Position numbers and translations under genes: made by a program. A stretch of DNA of 64,000 bases from Viola odorata (Eukaryota > Streptophyta > Magnoliopsida > Malpighiales > Violaceae). A model generated the notes under the pieces. It was given only the letters and a program-made list of their open reading frames with translations, was not told where the DNA came from and did no database searches. This document shows positions 19,644 through 32,339 of this stretch, piece by piece (within the stretch, counting starts at the first letter, position 1; the number at the start of each line of letters is the position of its first letter). Location of the stretch: assembly GCA_963691705.1 (NCBI GenBank), contig OY829537.1, forward strand, positions 56,706,304 through 56,770,303. The letters run 5' to 3'.

Positions 19644-20030
19644 TCAGGCATTCGACCCAGCGTCATCATCTTCCCACTCCAGGAAAGGAATTTCCCTCAG
19701 GGCATCCGCAAGAGCCGTCAGTTCAGAGGAATAGGCCCTCATGCCCTTCAGGTAGCATCCCAGCAAGTCCTTCCTATGCTGTAGCGTTGACATCAGCAGC
19801 TGAATTTGAGAAACAGCCACTGACAGCTTCACCGCTTTCTCCACGGGACTGAAATCCTCCAGGGTAACAGCAACTTGTCTAGCTTGCAGGGGAGTCAGCA
19901 TCCCCTGGAGCTCCAGTATATCCTCCGAGGTCTTAACGCTCAGCGAACCTAGGAAATCGGTGTCTGCCTGAGTTAGGTTCCTCAGGGCATGGGTTTTGGA
20001 GAGCAGGAAGTTTTTGGTGACTTCGTCCAT
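19644..20030 (-). CDS. 128-residue antisense protein of the retroelement, intact copy in element 2
   Basis: ATG at 20030, 128 codons, stop at 19644. It has the same length as the copy at 2074-1688, with nine residue differences, mostly conservative (I/V, M/I, M/L, D/E) and spread through the protein, and about 26 silent differences. It is likely helical; the N-terminal MDEVTKNFLL and the acidic tail EWEDDDAGSNA are nearly invariant. It is the only frame in this element that is open from end to end while gag, pol and the other antisense genes are broken. TATA box at 20119-20112 (89 bp upstream), poly(A)-type signal at 19531-19526. It has no recognised domain. Alternatives: a regulator of the element, a silencing suppressor or an accessory particle protein; none is shown by the sequence. 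Confidence 0.77.
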   Translation of the reverse strand: MDEVTKNFLLSKTHALRNLTQADTDFLGSLSVKTSEDILELQGMLTPLQARQVAVTLEDFSPVEKAVKLSVAVSQIQLLMSTLQHRKDLLGCYLKGMRAYSSELTALADALREIPFLEWEDDDAGSNA

Positions 20031-20111
20031 GAAAAGAAGAGAGATAAAGAAATTTGAAGAGAGAGGTGAAAAAGTTGTGAGAATTATGAGGCAAGCGCAA
20101 AATGAAAGGCC

Positions 20112-20119
20112 TATTTATA
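20112..20119 (-). promoter_or_regulatory. TATA box of the 128-residue antisense gene (element 2)
   Basis: The minus strand reads GTCTATAAATAGGCC; TATAAATA at 20119-20112, 89 bp above the ATG at 20030, identical in sequence and spacing to element 1. Confidence 0.6.
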
Positions 20120-20259
20120 GACTTCGGGAAAAGGCATTTCGAAGATATACCTTTATCGATCGTCGAGCCCTCATTAGGGCAGAAACCTCTGAAGGGGCAG
20201 GACCGGAGGCGCGGTGATAGCCTTTGGTAAACACTCAGGTTAGTTTTCGTTTGGTCATA

Positions 20260-20787
20260 TGATAACTACCGATACCACAGAAGCGGCATCTCCACTACCC
20301 CGCCGGGTGACCCGACCAACATACTGTACTCGCCGCGGGAGACGAGACCCTGTTCTTACTGCCCTTAGCCTGGAGACCCTGGGATGGTCGACATCAGCAG
20401 GGGGGCTCTCATGCGGCATCCGCATGGCGGCATCCCATCCCAGGTCATCCATGACGTCACTCCGCATGACGTCATCCCGCATGACGTCACTCAAGGCCAC
20501 CCCAGCGGTATATATCACCCCAGCGACACCTGCCAGGGATTATTCCTACCCCTATCGGTACACTCCTTCCTTTGTCTATAAATACCCCCACCTTTTCAGA
20601 CAAGGGGGTAAGCCTAAGATAGCGTACTGAACCCCTGCCATTTTGACTACCTGCACTGACTTTGGCATCGGAGTGTTTACGCCGGAGACCCCCTCCGGCG
20701 CTTTGTAGGTGACGAAGACCCCAGTACAGTGTTCCCGACCAGCCCAGATCAGGCCGATCCTGCTCAGTATCCCCCAGACTCTTATCA
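20260..20787 (+). repeat. LTR C: 3' LTR of element 2 (528 bp)
   Basis: TGATAACTA to CTCTTATCA, followed by ATTTC (20788-20792). TGACGTCA occurs at 20452, 20467 and 20482, and TATAAAT at 20577-20583. The bases directly before it (GTTTTCGTTTGGTCATA) are not purine-rich, so no standard polypurine tract is visible; the nearest purine-rich stretch is about 50-80 bp upstream. Confidence 0.95.
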
Positions 20788-20989
20788 ATTTCACTTGTTG
20801 TAATAATTAGCTTGATTAATTATTCCGATCGCCAATTTGTAATAATTATGGACGTAATTAGTAAAAATCATGTATGTTCGCTATACTTACGCTATTATTG
20901 CTCGTTGCTCATCGCTCGGGGCTCGTAAAAAAAGGTAAGATTAACTTAAACTCTTTTATTTTTTTTTTATGCTTTGAATGGATGTCTTA
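20788..20989. other. AT-rich flank between element 2 and the satellite
   Basis: It begins with the 3' target duplication ATTTC, then AT-rich DNA with short TTGTAATAATTA repeats like those at the end of the 820-bp units, so element 2 probably inserted at the edge of that repeat. No gene was seen. Confidence 0.7.
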
Positions 20990-21359
20990 CAGTCGTCTGA
21001 TAATGTTGTGTCTGGTCAGTTCCGCACATATTGTCTGTTAAGCGTTGTGAAGCGTCACGTCCCCACAATGTGTTTTTAATGTTGTGTCTGGTCACTTCCG
21101 CACAGTCGTCTGATAATGTTGTGTCTGGTCACTTCCGCACATGTTGTCTGTCAAGCGTTGTGAAGGGTCACGTCCCCACATCGTTTATTTAACGTTGTGT
21201 TTGGTCAGGTACGCACATGTCGTCTGATAATGTTGTGTCTGGTCACGTCCGCACATATTGTCTGTTAAGCGTTGTGAAGGGTCACGTCCCCACATCATGT
21301 TTTTAATATTGTGTTTGGTCACGTCCGCACAGTCGTCTGATAATATTGTGTCTTGTCAC

Positions 21360-23612
21360 GTCCGCACATGTTGTCTGTTAAGCGTTGTGAAGGATCACGT
21401 CCCCACATCATGTTTTTAATACTGTGTCTAGTCACGTCTACACAGTCCTCTGATAATGTTGTGTCAAGTCACGTCCGCACATGTTATTTGTTAAGCGTTG
21501 TGAGAGTTCACGTCCCCACATCGTGTTGTTAATGTTGTGTCTGGTCACGTCCACATATGTCATCTGATAATGTTGTGTCTGGTCACGTCCGCACATGTCA
21601 TCTCTTAAGCGTTGTGAACGGTCACGTCCCCACATCGTGTTTTTATTGCTATGTCTAGTCATGTCCGCATAGTCGTTTGATAATGTTGTGTCTGGTCACT
21701 TCCGCACATGTTGTCTGTTAAGCGTTGTGCAGGGTCACGCCCTCACATCGTATTTTTAATGGTGTGTTTGGTCACTTCCGCACATGTCGTCTGATAATGT
21801 TATGTCTGGTCACGTCCGCACATGTTGTCTGTTAAGCGTTGTGAAGGGACACGTCCCCACATCATATTTTAAATGTTGTGTCTGGTCACGTCTGCACAGT
21901 CGTCTGATAATATTGTGTCAGGTCACGTCCACACATGTTGTCTGTTAGGCGTTGTGAAAGGTCACGTCCCCACATCATGTTGTTAATGTTGTGTCAGGTC
22001 ACGTCCACATATGTTGTCTGATAATGTTGTGTCTGGTCACGTCCGCACATGTCATCTCTTAAGCGTTGTGAAAGGTCACGGCCCCACATCGTGTTGTTAA
22101 TGTTGTGTCTGGTCACGTCCACACATGTCGTCTGATAATGTTGTGTCTGGTCACGTCCGCATATATCGTCTGTTAAGCGTTATGAAGGGTCACGTCCCCA
22201 CATCGTGTTTTTAATATTGTGTCTGGTCACGTCCGCACATGTCATCTCTTAAGCGTTGTGAAGGGTCACGCCCCCACCTCGTGTTATTAATGTTGTGTCT
22301 GGTCACGTCCGCACATGTTGTCTGTTAAGCGTTGTGAAGGGTCACGTCCCCACGTCAAGTTTTTAATGGTGTGTTTGGTCACGTCCGCACAGTCGTCTGA
22401 TAATGTTGTCTCTGGTCACGTCCGCACATGTTGTCTGTTAAGCGTTGTGAAGGGTCACGTCTCCACATCGTGTTTTTAATGGTGTGTTTGGTCACGTCCG
22501 CACAGACGTCTGATAATGTTATTTCTGGTCACGCCTGCGCATGTCATCTTTTAAGCGTTGTGAAGGGTCACTTCCCCACATCGTGTTTTTAATGCTGCGT
22601 CTGGTCATGTCCGCACAGTCGTCTGATAATGTTGTGTCTGGTCATGTCCGCACATGTTGTCTGTTAGGCGTTGTGAAGGGTCACGTCCCCACATTGTGAA
22701 TTTAATGTTGTGTCTGGTCACGTACGCATAGTCGTCTGATAATGTTGTGTCTGGTCACGTCCGCACATGTTGTTTGTTAAGCGTTTTGAAGGGTCACGTC
22801 CGCACATGTTGTCTGTTAAGCGTTTTGAAGGGTCACGTCCCCACATCGTGTTTTTAATGGTGTGTTTGGTCACGTCCGCATAGTCATCTGATAATGTTGT
22901 GTCTGGTCACGTCCGCACATGTTGTCTGTTAAGCGTTGTGAAGGGTCACGTCCCCACATCGTGTTTTTAATGGTGTGTTTGCTCACGTCCGCACAGACGT
23001 CTGATAATGTTATTTCTGGTCACGCCCGCGTATGTCATCTCTTAAGCGTTGTGAAGGGTCACGTCCCCACATCATGTTTTTAATGTTGTGTCTGGTCACG
23101 TCTGCACAGTCGTCATATAATGTTGTGTCAGGTCACGTCCGCACATGTTGTCTGTTAAGCGTTGTGAAAGGTCACGTCCCCACATCGTGTTGTTAATGTT
23201 GTGTCTGGTCACATCCACACGTCGCCTGATAATGTTGTGTCTAGTCACATCCGCACATGTCATCTCTTAAGCATTGTGAAGGGTCACGTCCGCACAGTCG
23301 TTTGATAATATTTTGTCTGGTCACTTCCGCACATGTTGTCTATTAAGCGTTGTGAAGGGTCATGTCCCCACATCGTGTTTTTAATGTTGTGTTTGGTCAC
23401 GTCCGCACAGTCATCTGATAATGTTGTGGCTGGTCAAGTCTGCATTTGTTTTCTGTTAAGTGTTGTGAAAGGTCACGTCCCCACATCGTGTTGTTAATGT
23501 TGTGTCTGGTCACGTCCACACATGTCGTCTGATAATGTTGTGTCTGGTCACGTCCGCATATATCGTCTGTTAAGCGTTATGAAGGGTCACGTCCCCACAT
23601 CGTGTTTTTAAT
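21360..23612. repeat. 2.25-kb satellite segment, copied at +4,614 bp
   Basis: The order of variant subunits here recurs at about 25974-28226 with few differences. Both copies include the same rare variants, such as a type C subunit with GAGAGTTCACG. Confidence 0.7.
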
Positions 23613-25973
23613 GTTGTGTCTGGTCACGTCCGCACATGTCATCTCTTAAGCGTTGTGAAGGGTCACGCCCCCACCTCATGTTTTTAATGTTGTGTCTGGT
23701 CACTTCCGCACAGTCGTCTGATAATGTTGTGTCTGGTCACGTCCGCACATGTTGTCTCTTAAGCGTTGTGAAGGGTCACGTCCCCACATCGTGTTTTTAA
23801 TGGTGTGTCTGGTCACGTCCGAACAGTCGTCTTATAATGTTGTGTCTGGTCATGTCTGCACATGTTGTCTGTTAAGCGTTGTGAAGGGTCACGTCCCCAC
23901 ATTGTGTTTTTAATGTTGTGTCTCGTCATGTCCGCACAGTCGTCTGATAATGTTGTGTCTGGTCACTTCCGCACAGTCGTCTGATAATGTTGTGTCTGGT
24001 CACTTCCGCACATGTTCTCTGTCAAGCGTTGTGAAGGGTCACGTCCCCACATCGTGTATTTAATGTTGTGTTTGGTCAGGTACGCACATGTCGTCTAATA
24101 ATGTTGTGTCTGGTCACGTCCGCACATGTTGTCCGTTAAGCGTTGTGAAGGGTCACGTCCCCACATCATGTTGTTATTGTTGTGTCAGGTCACGTCCACA
24201 TATGTCGTCTGATAATGTTGTGTCTGGTCACGTCCGCACATGTCATCTCTTAAGCGTTGTGAAGGGTCACGCCCCCACCTCGTGTTATTAATGTTGTGTC
24301 TGGTCACGTCCGCACAGTCGTGTGATAAAGTTGTGTCTGGTCACGTCCGCACATGTTGTCTGTTAAGCGTTGTGAAGGGTCACGTCCTCACATCGTGTTT
24401 TTAATAGTGTGTTTGGTCACGTCCGCACAGTCGTCTGATAATGTTGTGTCTGGTCACTTCCGCACATGTTGTCTGTCAAGCGTTGTGAAAGGTTACGTCC
24501 CCACATCGTGTATATAATGTTGTGTTTGGTCAGGTACGCACATGTCGTCTGATAATGGTGTGTCTGGTCACACCCGCACATGTCATCTCTTAAGCTTTGT
24601 GAAGCGTCACGTCCGTACAGTCATCTGATAATGTTGTGTCTGGTCAGTTCCGCACATGTTGTCTGTTAAGCGTTATGAAGCGTCACGTCCCCACAATGTG
24701 TTTTTAATGTTGTGTCTGGTCACTTCCGCACAGTCGTCTGATAATGTTGTGTCTGGTCACTTCCGCACATGTTGTCTGTCAAGCGTTGTGAAGGGTCACG
24801 TCCCCACATCGTGTATTTAATGTTGTGTTTGGTCAGGTACGCACATGTCGTCTGATAATGTTGTGTCTGGTCACGTCCGTACATATTGTCTGTTAAGCGT
24901 TGTGAAGGGTCACGTCCCCACATCATGTTTTTAATATTGTGTTTGGTCACGTCCGCACAGTCGTCTGATAATATTGTGTCTTGTCACGTCCGCACATGTT
25001 GTCTGTTAAGCGTTGTGAAGGATCACGTCCCCACATCATGTTTTTAATACTGTGTCTAGTCACGTCTACACAGTCCTCTGATAATGTTGCGTCAAGTCAC
25101 GTCCGCACATGTTATTTGTTAAGCGTTGTGAGAGTTCACGTCCCCACATCGTGTTGTTAATGTTGTGTCTGGTCACGTCCACATATGTCATCTGATAATG
25201 TTGTGTCTGGTCACGTCCGCACATGTCATCTCTTAAGCGTTGTGTCTGGTCACTTCCGCACATGTTGTCTGTTAGGCGTTGTGCAGGGTCACGCCCTCAC
25301 ATCGTATTTTTAATGGTGTGTTTGGTCACTTCCGCACATGTCGTCTGATAATGTTATGTCTGGTCACGTCCGCACATGTTGTCTGTTAAGCGTTGTGAAG
25401 GGACACGTCCCCACATCATATTTTAAATGCTGTGTCTGGTCACGTCTGCACAGTCGTCTGATAATACGGTGTCAGGTCACGTCCACACATGTTGTCTGTT
25501 AGGCGTTGTGAAAGGTCACGTCCCCACATCATGTTGTTAATGTTGTGTCAGGTCACGTCCACATATGTTGTCTGATAATGTTGTGTCTGGTCACGTCCGC
25601 ACATGTCATCTCCTAAGCGTTGTGAAAGGTCACGGCCCCACATCGTGTTGTTAATGTTGTGTCTGGTCACGTCCACACATGTCGTCTGATAATGTTGTGT
25701 CTGGTCACGTCCGCATATATCGTCTGTTAAGCGTTATGAAGGGTCACGTCCCCACATCGTGTTTTTAATATTGTGTCTGGTCACGTCCGCACATGTCATC
25801 TCTTAAGCGTTGTGAAGGGTCACGCCCCCACCTCGTGTTATTAATGTTGTGTCTGGTCACGTCCGCACATGTTGTCTGTTAAGCGTTGTGAAGGGTCACG
25901 TCCCCACATCAAGTTTTTAATGGTGTGTTTGGTCACGTACGCACAGTCGTCTGATAATGTTGTCTCTGGTCAC

Positions 25974-28226
25974 GTCCGCACATGTTGTCTGTTAAGCGTT
26001 GTGAAGGATCACGTCCCCACATCATGTTTTTAATACTGTGTCTAGTCACGTCTACACAGTCCTCTGATAATGTTGTGTCAAGTCACGTCCGCACATGTTA
26101 TTTGTTAAGCGTTGTGAGAGTTCACGTCCCCACATCGTGTTGTTAATGTTGTGTCTGGTCACGTCCACATATGTCATCTGATAATGTTGTGTCTGGTCAC
26201 GTCCGCACATGTCATCTCTTAAGCGTTGTGAACGGTCACGTCCCCACATCGTGTTTTTATTGCTATGTCTAGTCATGTCCGCATAGTCGTTTGATAATGT
26301 TGTGTCTGGTCACTTCCGCACATGTTGTCTGTTAAGCGTTGTGCAGGGTCACGCCCTCACATCGTATTTTTAATGGTGTGTTTGGTCACTTCCGCACATG
26401 TCGTCTGATAATGTTATGTCTGGTCACGTCCGCACATGTTGTCTGTTAAGCGTTGTGAAGGGACACGTCCCCACATCATATTTTAAATGCTGTGTCTGGT
26501 CACGTCTGCACAGTCGTCTGATAATATTGTGTCAGGTCACGTCCACACATGTTGTCTGTTAGGCGTTGTGAAAGGTCACGTCCCCACATCATGTTGTTAA
26601 TGTTGTGTCAGGTCACGTCCACATATGTTGTCTGATAATGTTGTGTCTGGTCACGTCCGCACATGTCATCTCTTAAGCGTTGTGAAAGGTCACGGCCCCA
26701 CATCGTGTTGTTAATGTTGTGTCTGGTCACGTCCACACATGTCGTCTGATAATGTTGTGTCTGGTCACGTCCGCATATATCGTCTGTTAAGCGTTATGAA
26801 GGGTCACGTCCCCACATCGTGTTTTTAATATTGTGTCTGGTCACGTCCGCACATGTCATCTCTTAAGCGTTGTGAAGGGTCACGCCCCCACCTCGTGTTA
26901 TTAATGTTGTGTCTGGTCACGTCCGCACATGTTGTCTGTTAAGCGTTGTGAAGGGTCACGTCCCCACATCAAGTTTTTAATGGTGTGTTTGGTCACGTCC
27001 GCACAGTCGTCTGATAATGTTGTCTCTGGTCACGTCCGCACATGTTGTCTGTTAAGCGTTGTGAAGGGTCACGTCTCCACATCGTGTTTTTAATGGTGTG
27101 TTTGGTCACGTCCGCACAGACGTCTGATAATGTTATTTCTGGTCACGCCTGCGTATGTCATCTTTTAAGCGTTGTGAAGGGTCACTTCCCCACATCGTGT
27201 TTTTAATGCTGCGTCTGGTCATGTCCGCACAGTCGTCTGATAATGTTGTGTCTGGTCATGTCCGCACATGTTGTCTGTTAGGCGTTGTGAAGGGTAACGT
27301 CCCCACATTGTGAATTTAATGTTGTGTCTGGTCACGTACGCATAGTCGTCTGATAATGTTGTGTCTCGTCACGTCCGCACATGTTGTTTGTTAAGCGTTT
27401 TGAAGGGTCACGTCCGCACATGTTGTCTGTTAAGCGTTTTGAAGGGTCACGTCCCCACATCGTGTTTTTAATGGTGTGTTTGGTCACGTCCGCATAGTCA
27501 TCTGATAATGTTGTGTCTGGTCACGTCCGCACATGTTGTCTATTAAGCGTTGTGAAGGGTCACGTCCCCACATCGTGTTTTTAATGGTGTGTTTGCTCAC
27601 GTCCGCACAGACGTCTGATAATGTTATTTCTGGTCACGCCCGCGCATGTCATCTCTTAAGCGTTGTGAAGGGTCACGTCCCCACATCATGTTTTTAATGT
27701 TATGTCTGGTCACGTCTGCACAGTCGTCATATAATGTTGTGTCAGGTCACGTCCGCACATGTTGTCTGTTAAGCGTTGTGAAAGGTCACGTCCCCACATC
27801 GTGTTGTTAATGTTGTGTCTGGTCACATCCACACGTCGTCTGATAATGTTGTGTCTAGTCACATCCGCACATGTCATCTCTTAAGCATTGTGAAGGGTCA
27901 CGTCCGCACAGTCGTTTGATAATATTTTGTCTGGTCACTTCCGCACATGTTGTCTGTTAAGCGTTGTGAAGGGTCATGTCCCCACATCGTGTTTTTAATG
28001 TTGTGTTTGGTCACGTCCGCACAGTCATCTGATAATGTTGTGGCTGGTCAAGTCTGCATTTGTGTTCTGTTAAGTGTTGTGAAAGGTCACGTCCCCACAT
28101 CGTGTTGTTAATGTTGTGTCTGGTCACGTCCACACATGTCGTCTGATAATGTTGTGTCTGGTCACGTCCGCATATATCGTCTGTTAAGCGTTATGAAGGG
28201 TCACGTCCCCACATCGTGTTTTTAAT
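25974..28226. repeat. Second copy of the 2.25-kb satellite segment
   Basis: Matches about 21360-23612 at an offset of 4,614 bp; beyond about 28226 the subunit order differs. Confidence 0.7.
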
Positions 28227-31200
28227 GTTGTGTCTGGTAACGTCCGCACAGTCGTTTGATAATGTTGTGTCTGGTCACTTCCGCACATGTTGTCTGTTAA
28301 GCGTTGTGAAGGGTCACGTCCCCACATCGTGTTTTTAATGTTGTCTGGTAACGTCCGCACAGTCGTCTGATAATGTTGTGTCTGGTCACTTCCGCACACG
28401 TCGTCTGTTAAGCGTTGTGAAGGGTCACGTCCCCACATAGTGTTTTTAATGCTGTGTCTGGTCACGTCCGCACATATTGTCTGATAATGTTGTGTCTGGT
28501 CACGTCCGCACATATTGTTTGTTAAGCGTTTTGAAGGGTCACGTCCGCACATGTTGTCTGTTAAGTATTTTGAAGGGTCACATCCCCACATCGTGTTTTT
28601 AATGCTGTCTGGTAACGTCCGCACAGTCGTTTGATAATGTTGTGTCTGCTCACTTCGGCACATGTTGTCTGTTAAGCGTTGTGAAGGGTCACGTCCCCAC
28701 ATCGTGTTTTTAATGGTGTGTTTGGTCACGTCCGCACAGTCGTCTGATAATGTTGTGTCTGGTCACGTCCGCACATATTGTCTGTTAAGCGTTGTGAAGG
28801 GTCACGTCCCCACATCATGTTTTTAATATTGTGTTTGGTCACGTCCGCACAGTCGTCTGATAATATTGTGTCTTGTCACGTCCGCACATGTTGTCTGTTA
28901 AGCGTTGTGAAGGATCACGTCCCCACATCATGTTTTTAATACTGTGTCTAGTCACGTCTACACAGTCCTCTGATAATGTTGTGTCAAGTCACGTCCGCAC
29001 ATGTTATTTGTTAAGCGTTGTGAGAGTTCACGTCCCCACATCGTGTTGTTAATGTTGTGTCTGGTCACGTCCGCACATGTCATCTCTTAAGCGTTGTGAA
29101 CGGTCACGTCCCCACATCGTGTTTTTATTGCTATGTCTAGTCATGTCCGCATAGTCGTCTGATAATGTTGTGTCTGGTCACTTCCGCACATGTTGTCTGT
29201 TAGGCGTTGTGCAGGGTCACGCCCTCACATCGTATTTTTAATGGTGTGTTTGGTCACTTCCGCACATGTCGTCTGATAGGCGTTGTGAAAGGTCACGTCC
29301 CCACATCATGTTGTTAATGTTGTGTCAGGTCACGTCCACATATGTTGTCTGATAATGTTGTGTCTGGTCACGTCCGCACATGTCATCTCTTAAGCGTTGT
29401 GAAAGGTCACGGCCCCACATCGTGTTGTTAATGTTGTGTCTGGTCACGTCCACACATGTCGTCTGATAATGTTGTGTCTGGTCACGTCCGCATATATCGT
29501 CTGTTAAGCGTTATGAAGGGTCACGTCCCCACATCGTGTTTTTAATATTGTGTCTGGTCACGTCCGCACATGTCATCTCTTAAGCGTTGTGAAGGGTCAC
29601 GCCCCCACCTCGTGTTATTAATGTTGTGTCTGGTCACGTCCGCACATGTTGTCTGTTAAGCGTTGTGAAGGGTCACGTCCCCACATCAAGTTTTTAATGG
29701 TGTGTTTGGTCACGTCCGCACAGTCGTCTGATAATGTTGTGTCTGGTCACATCCGCACATGTTGTCTGTTAACCGTTGTGAAGGGTCACGTCCCCACATC
29801 GTGTTTTTAATGGTGTGTTTGCTCACGTCCGCACAGTCGTCTGATAATGTTGTCTCTGGTCACGTCCGCACATGTTGTCTGTTAAGCGTTGTGAAGGGTC
29901 ACGTCTCCACATCGTGTTTTTAATGGTGTGTTTGGTCACGTCCGCACAGACGTCTGAGAATGTTATTTCTGGTCACGCCTGCGCATGTCATCTTTTAAGC
30001 GTTGTGAAGGGTCACGTCCCCACATCGTGTTTTTAATGCTGCGTCTGGTCATGTCCGCACAGTCGTCTGATAATGTTGTGTCTGGTCATGTCCGCACATG
30101 TTGTCTGTTAGGCGTTGTGAAGGGTCATGTCCCCACATTGTGAATTTAATGTTGTGTCTGGTCACGTACGCATAATCGTCTGATAATGTTGTGTCTGGTC
30201 ACGTCCGCACATGTTGTTTGTTAAGCGTTTTGAATGGTCACGTCCGCACATGTTGTCTGTTAAGCGTTTTGAAGGGTCACGCCCCCACATCGTGTTTTTA
30301 ATGCTGTGTCTGGTAACGTCCGCACAGTCGTTTGATAATGTTGTGTCTGGTCACTTCCGCACAGTCGTTTGATAATGTTGTGTCTGGTCACGCCTGCACA
30401 TGTTGTCTGTTAAGCGTTGTGAAGGGTCACGTCCCCACATCGTATTTTTAATGGTGTGTTTGGTCACGTCCGCATAGTCGTCTGATAATGTTGTGTCTGG
30501 TCACATCCGCACATGTTGTCTGTTAAGCGTTGTGAAGGGTCACGTCCCCACATCGTGTTTTTAATGGTGTGTTTGCTCACGTCCGCACAGACGTCTGATA
30601 ATGTTGTGTCTGGTCACTTCCGCACATGTTGTCTGTTAAGCGTTGTGCAGGGTCACGCCCTCACATCGTATTTTTAATGGTGTGTTTGGTCACATCGGCA
30701 CATGTCGTCTGATAATGTTGGGTCTGGTCATGTCCGCACATGTTGTCTGTTAGGCGTTGTGAAGGGTCACGTCCCCACATTGTGAATTTAATATTGTGTC
30801 TGGTCACGTACGCATAGTCGTCTGATAATGTTGTGTCTGGTCACGTCTGCACATGTTGTTTGTTAAGCGTTTTGAAGGGTCACGTCCGCACATGTTGTCT
30901 GTTAAGCGTTTTAAAGGGTCACGTCCCCACATCGTGTTTTTAATGCTGGGTCTGGTAACGTCCGCACAGTCGTTTGATAATGTTGTGTCTGGTCACTTCC
31001 GCACAGTCGTTTGATAATGTTGTGTCTGGTCACGCCCTCACATCGTATTTTTAATGGTGTGTCTGGTCACTTCGGCACATGTTGTCTGTTAAGCGTTGTG
31101 AAGGGTCACGTCCCCACATAGTATTTTTAATGTTGTGTCTAGTCACAGCCGTACATGTCATCTCTTAAGCGTTATGAAGGGTCACGTCCCCACCTTGTGT

Positions 31201-32339
31201 GTTTTAATGTTGTGTCTGTTCACGTCCGCACAGTCGTCTGATAATGTTGTGTCTGGTCACGTCCATACATGTTGTCTGTTAAGCGTTGTGAAGGGTCACG
31301 TCCCCACATCGTGTTTTTAATGGTGTGTTTGGTCACGTCCGCACAGTCGTCTGATAATGTTGTGTCTGGTCATGTCCGCACATGTTGTCTGTTAAGCGTT
31401 GTGAAGGGTCACGTCTCCACATTGTGTTTTTAGTGTTGCTTCTAGTCACGTCCGCACAGTCGTCTGATAATGTTGTGTCTTGTCACTTCCACACATGTTG
31501 TCTGTCAAGCGTTGTGAAGGGTCACGTCCCCACATCGTGTATTTAATGTTGTCTTTGGTCAGGTACTCACATGTCGTCTGATAATGTTGTGTCTGGTCCC
31601 GTCCGCACATGTTGTCTCTTAAGCGTTGTGAAGGGTCACGTCCCCACATCGTGTTTTTAATGGTGTGTTTGGTCACGTCCGCACAGTCGTCTTATAATGT
31701 TGTGTCTGGTCACTTCCGCACATGTTCTCTGTCATGCGTTGTGAAGGGTCACGTCCCCACATCGTGTATTTAATGTTGTGTTTGGTCAGGTACGCACATG
31801 TCGTCTAATAATGTTGTGTCTGGTCACGTCCGTACATGTTGTCTGTTAAGCGTTGTGAAGGGTCACGTCCCCACATCATGTTGTTAATGTTGTGTCAGGT
31901 CACGTCCACATATGTCGTCTGATAATGTTGTGTCTGGTCACGTCCGCACATGTCATCTCTTAAGCGTTGTGAAAGATCACGGCCCCACATCGTGTTGTTA
32001 ATGTTGTGTCAGGTCACGTCCACACATGTCGTCTGATAATGTTGTGTCTGGTCACGTCCGCATATATCGTCTGTTAAGCGTTATGAAGGGTCACGTCCCC
32101 ACATCGTGTTTTTAATATTGTGTCCGGTCACGTCCGCACATGTCATCTCTTAAGCGTTGTGAAGGGTCACGCCCCCACCTCGTGTTATTAATGTTGTGTC
32201 TGGTCACGTCCGCACAGTCGTGTGATAAAGTTGTGTCTGGTCACGTCCGCACATGTTGTCTGTTAAGCGTTGTGAAGGGTCACGTCCCCACATCGTATTT
32301 TTAATGGTGTGTTTGGTCACGTCCGCATAGTCGTCTGAT

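Larger units (their letters stand above)
5262..20787 (+). mobile_element. Element 2: complete 15.5-kb Ty3/gypsy retrotransposon, Tat-like, non-autonomous by mutation
   Basis: Two LTRs of 533 and 528 bp (5262-5794 and 20260-20787) in direct orientation are flanked by ATTTC duplications. Order inside: candidate primer binding site 5797, gag 5880-7705, protease 7706-8325, reverse transcriptase 8363-9251, RNase H, second RNase H and integrase to 11561, repeat-rich spacer 11600-13190, four antisense genes 13191-20030, then the 3' LTR. Pol with integrase last is Ty3/gypsy order; two RNase H domains and no chromodomain are known marks of the Tat lineage, and extra or antisense frames are known in that lineage. 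Gag-pol holds several in-frame stops and frame changes. By-eye LTR comparison gives roughly 27 substitutions in about 525 bp plus small indels, so the insertion is not very recent. Confidence 0.93.

Noticed and set aside
20960..20995. The CTTAC just before the satellite as the partner target duplication of element 1
   Set aside because: A 5-bp match is likely by chance, element 1 lies 18 kb away in the wrong arrangement, and its 5' LTR is outside the window.
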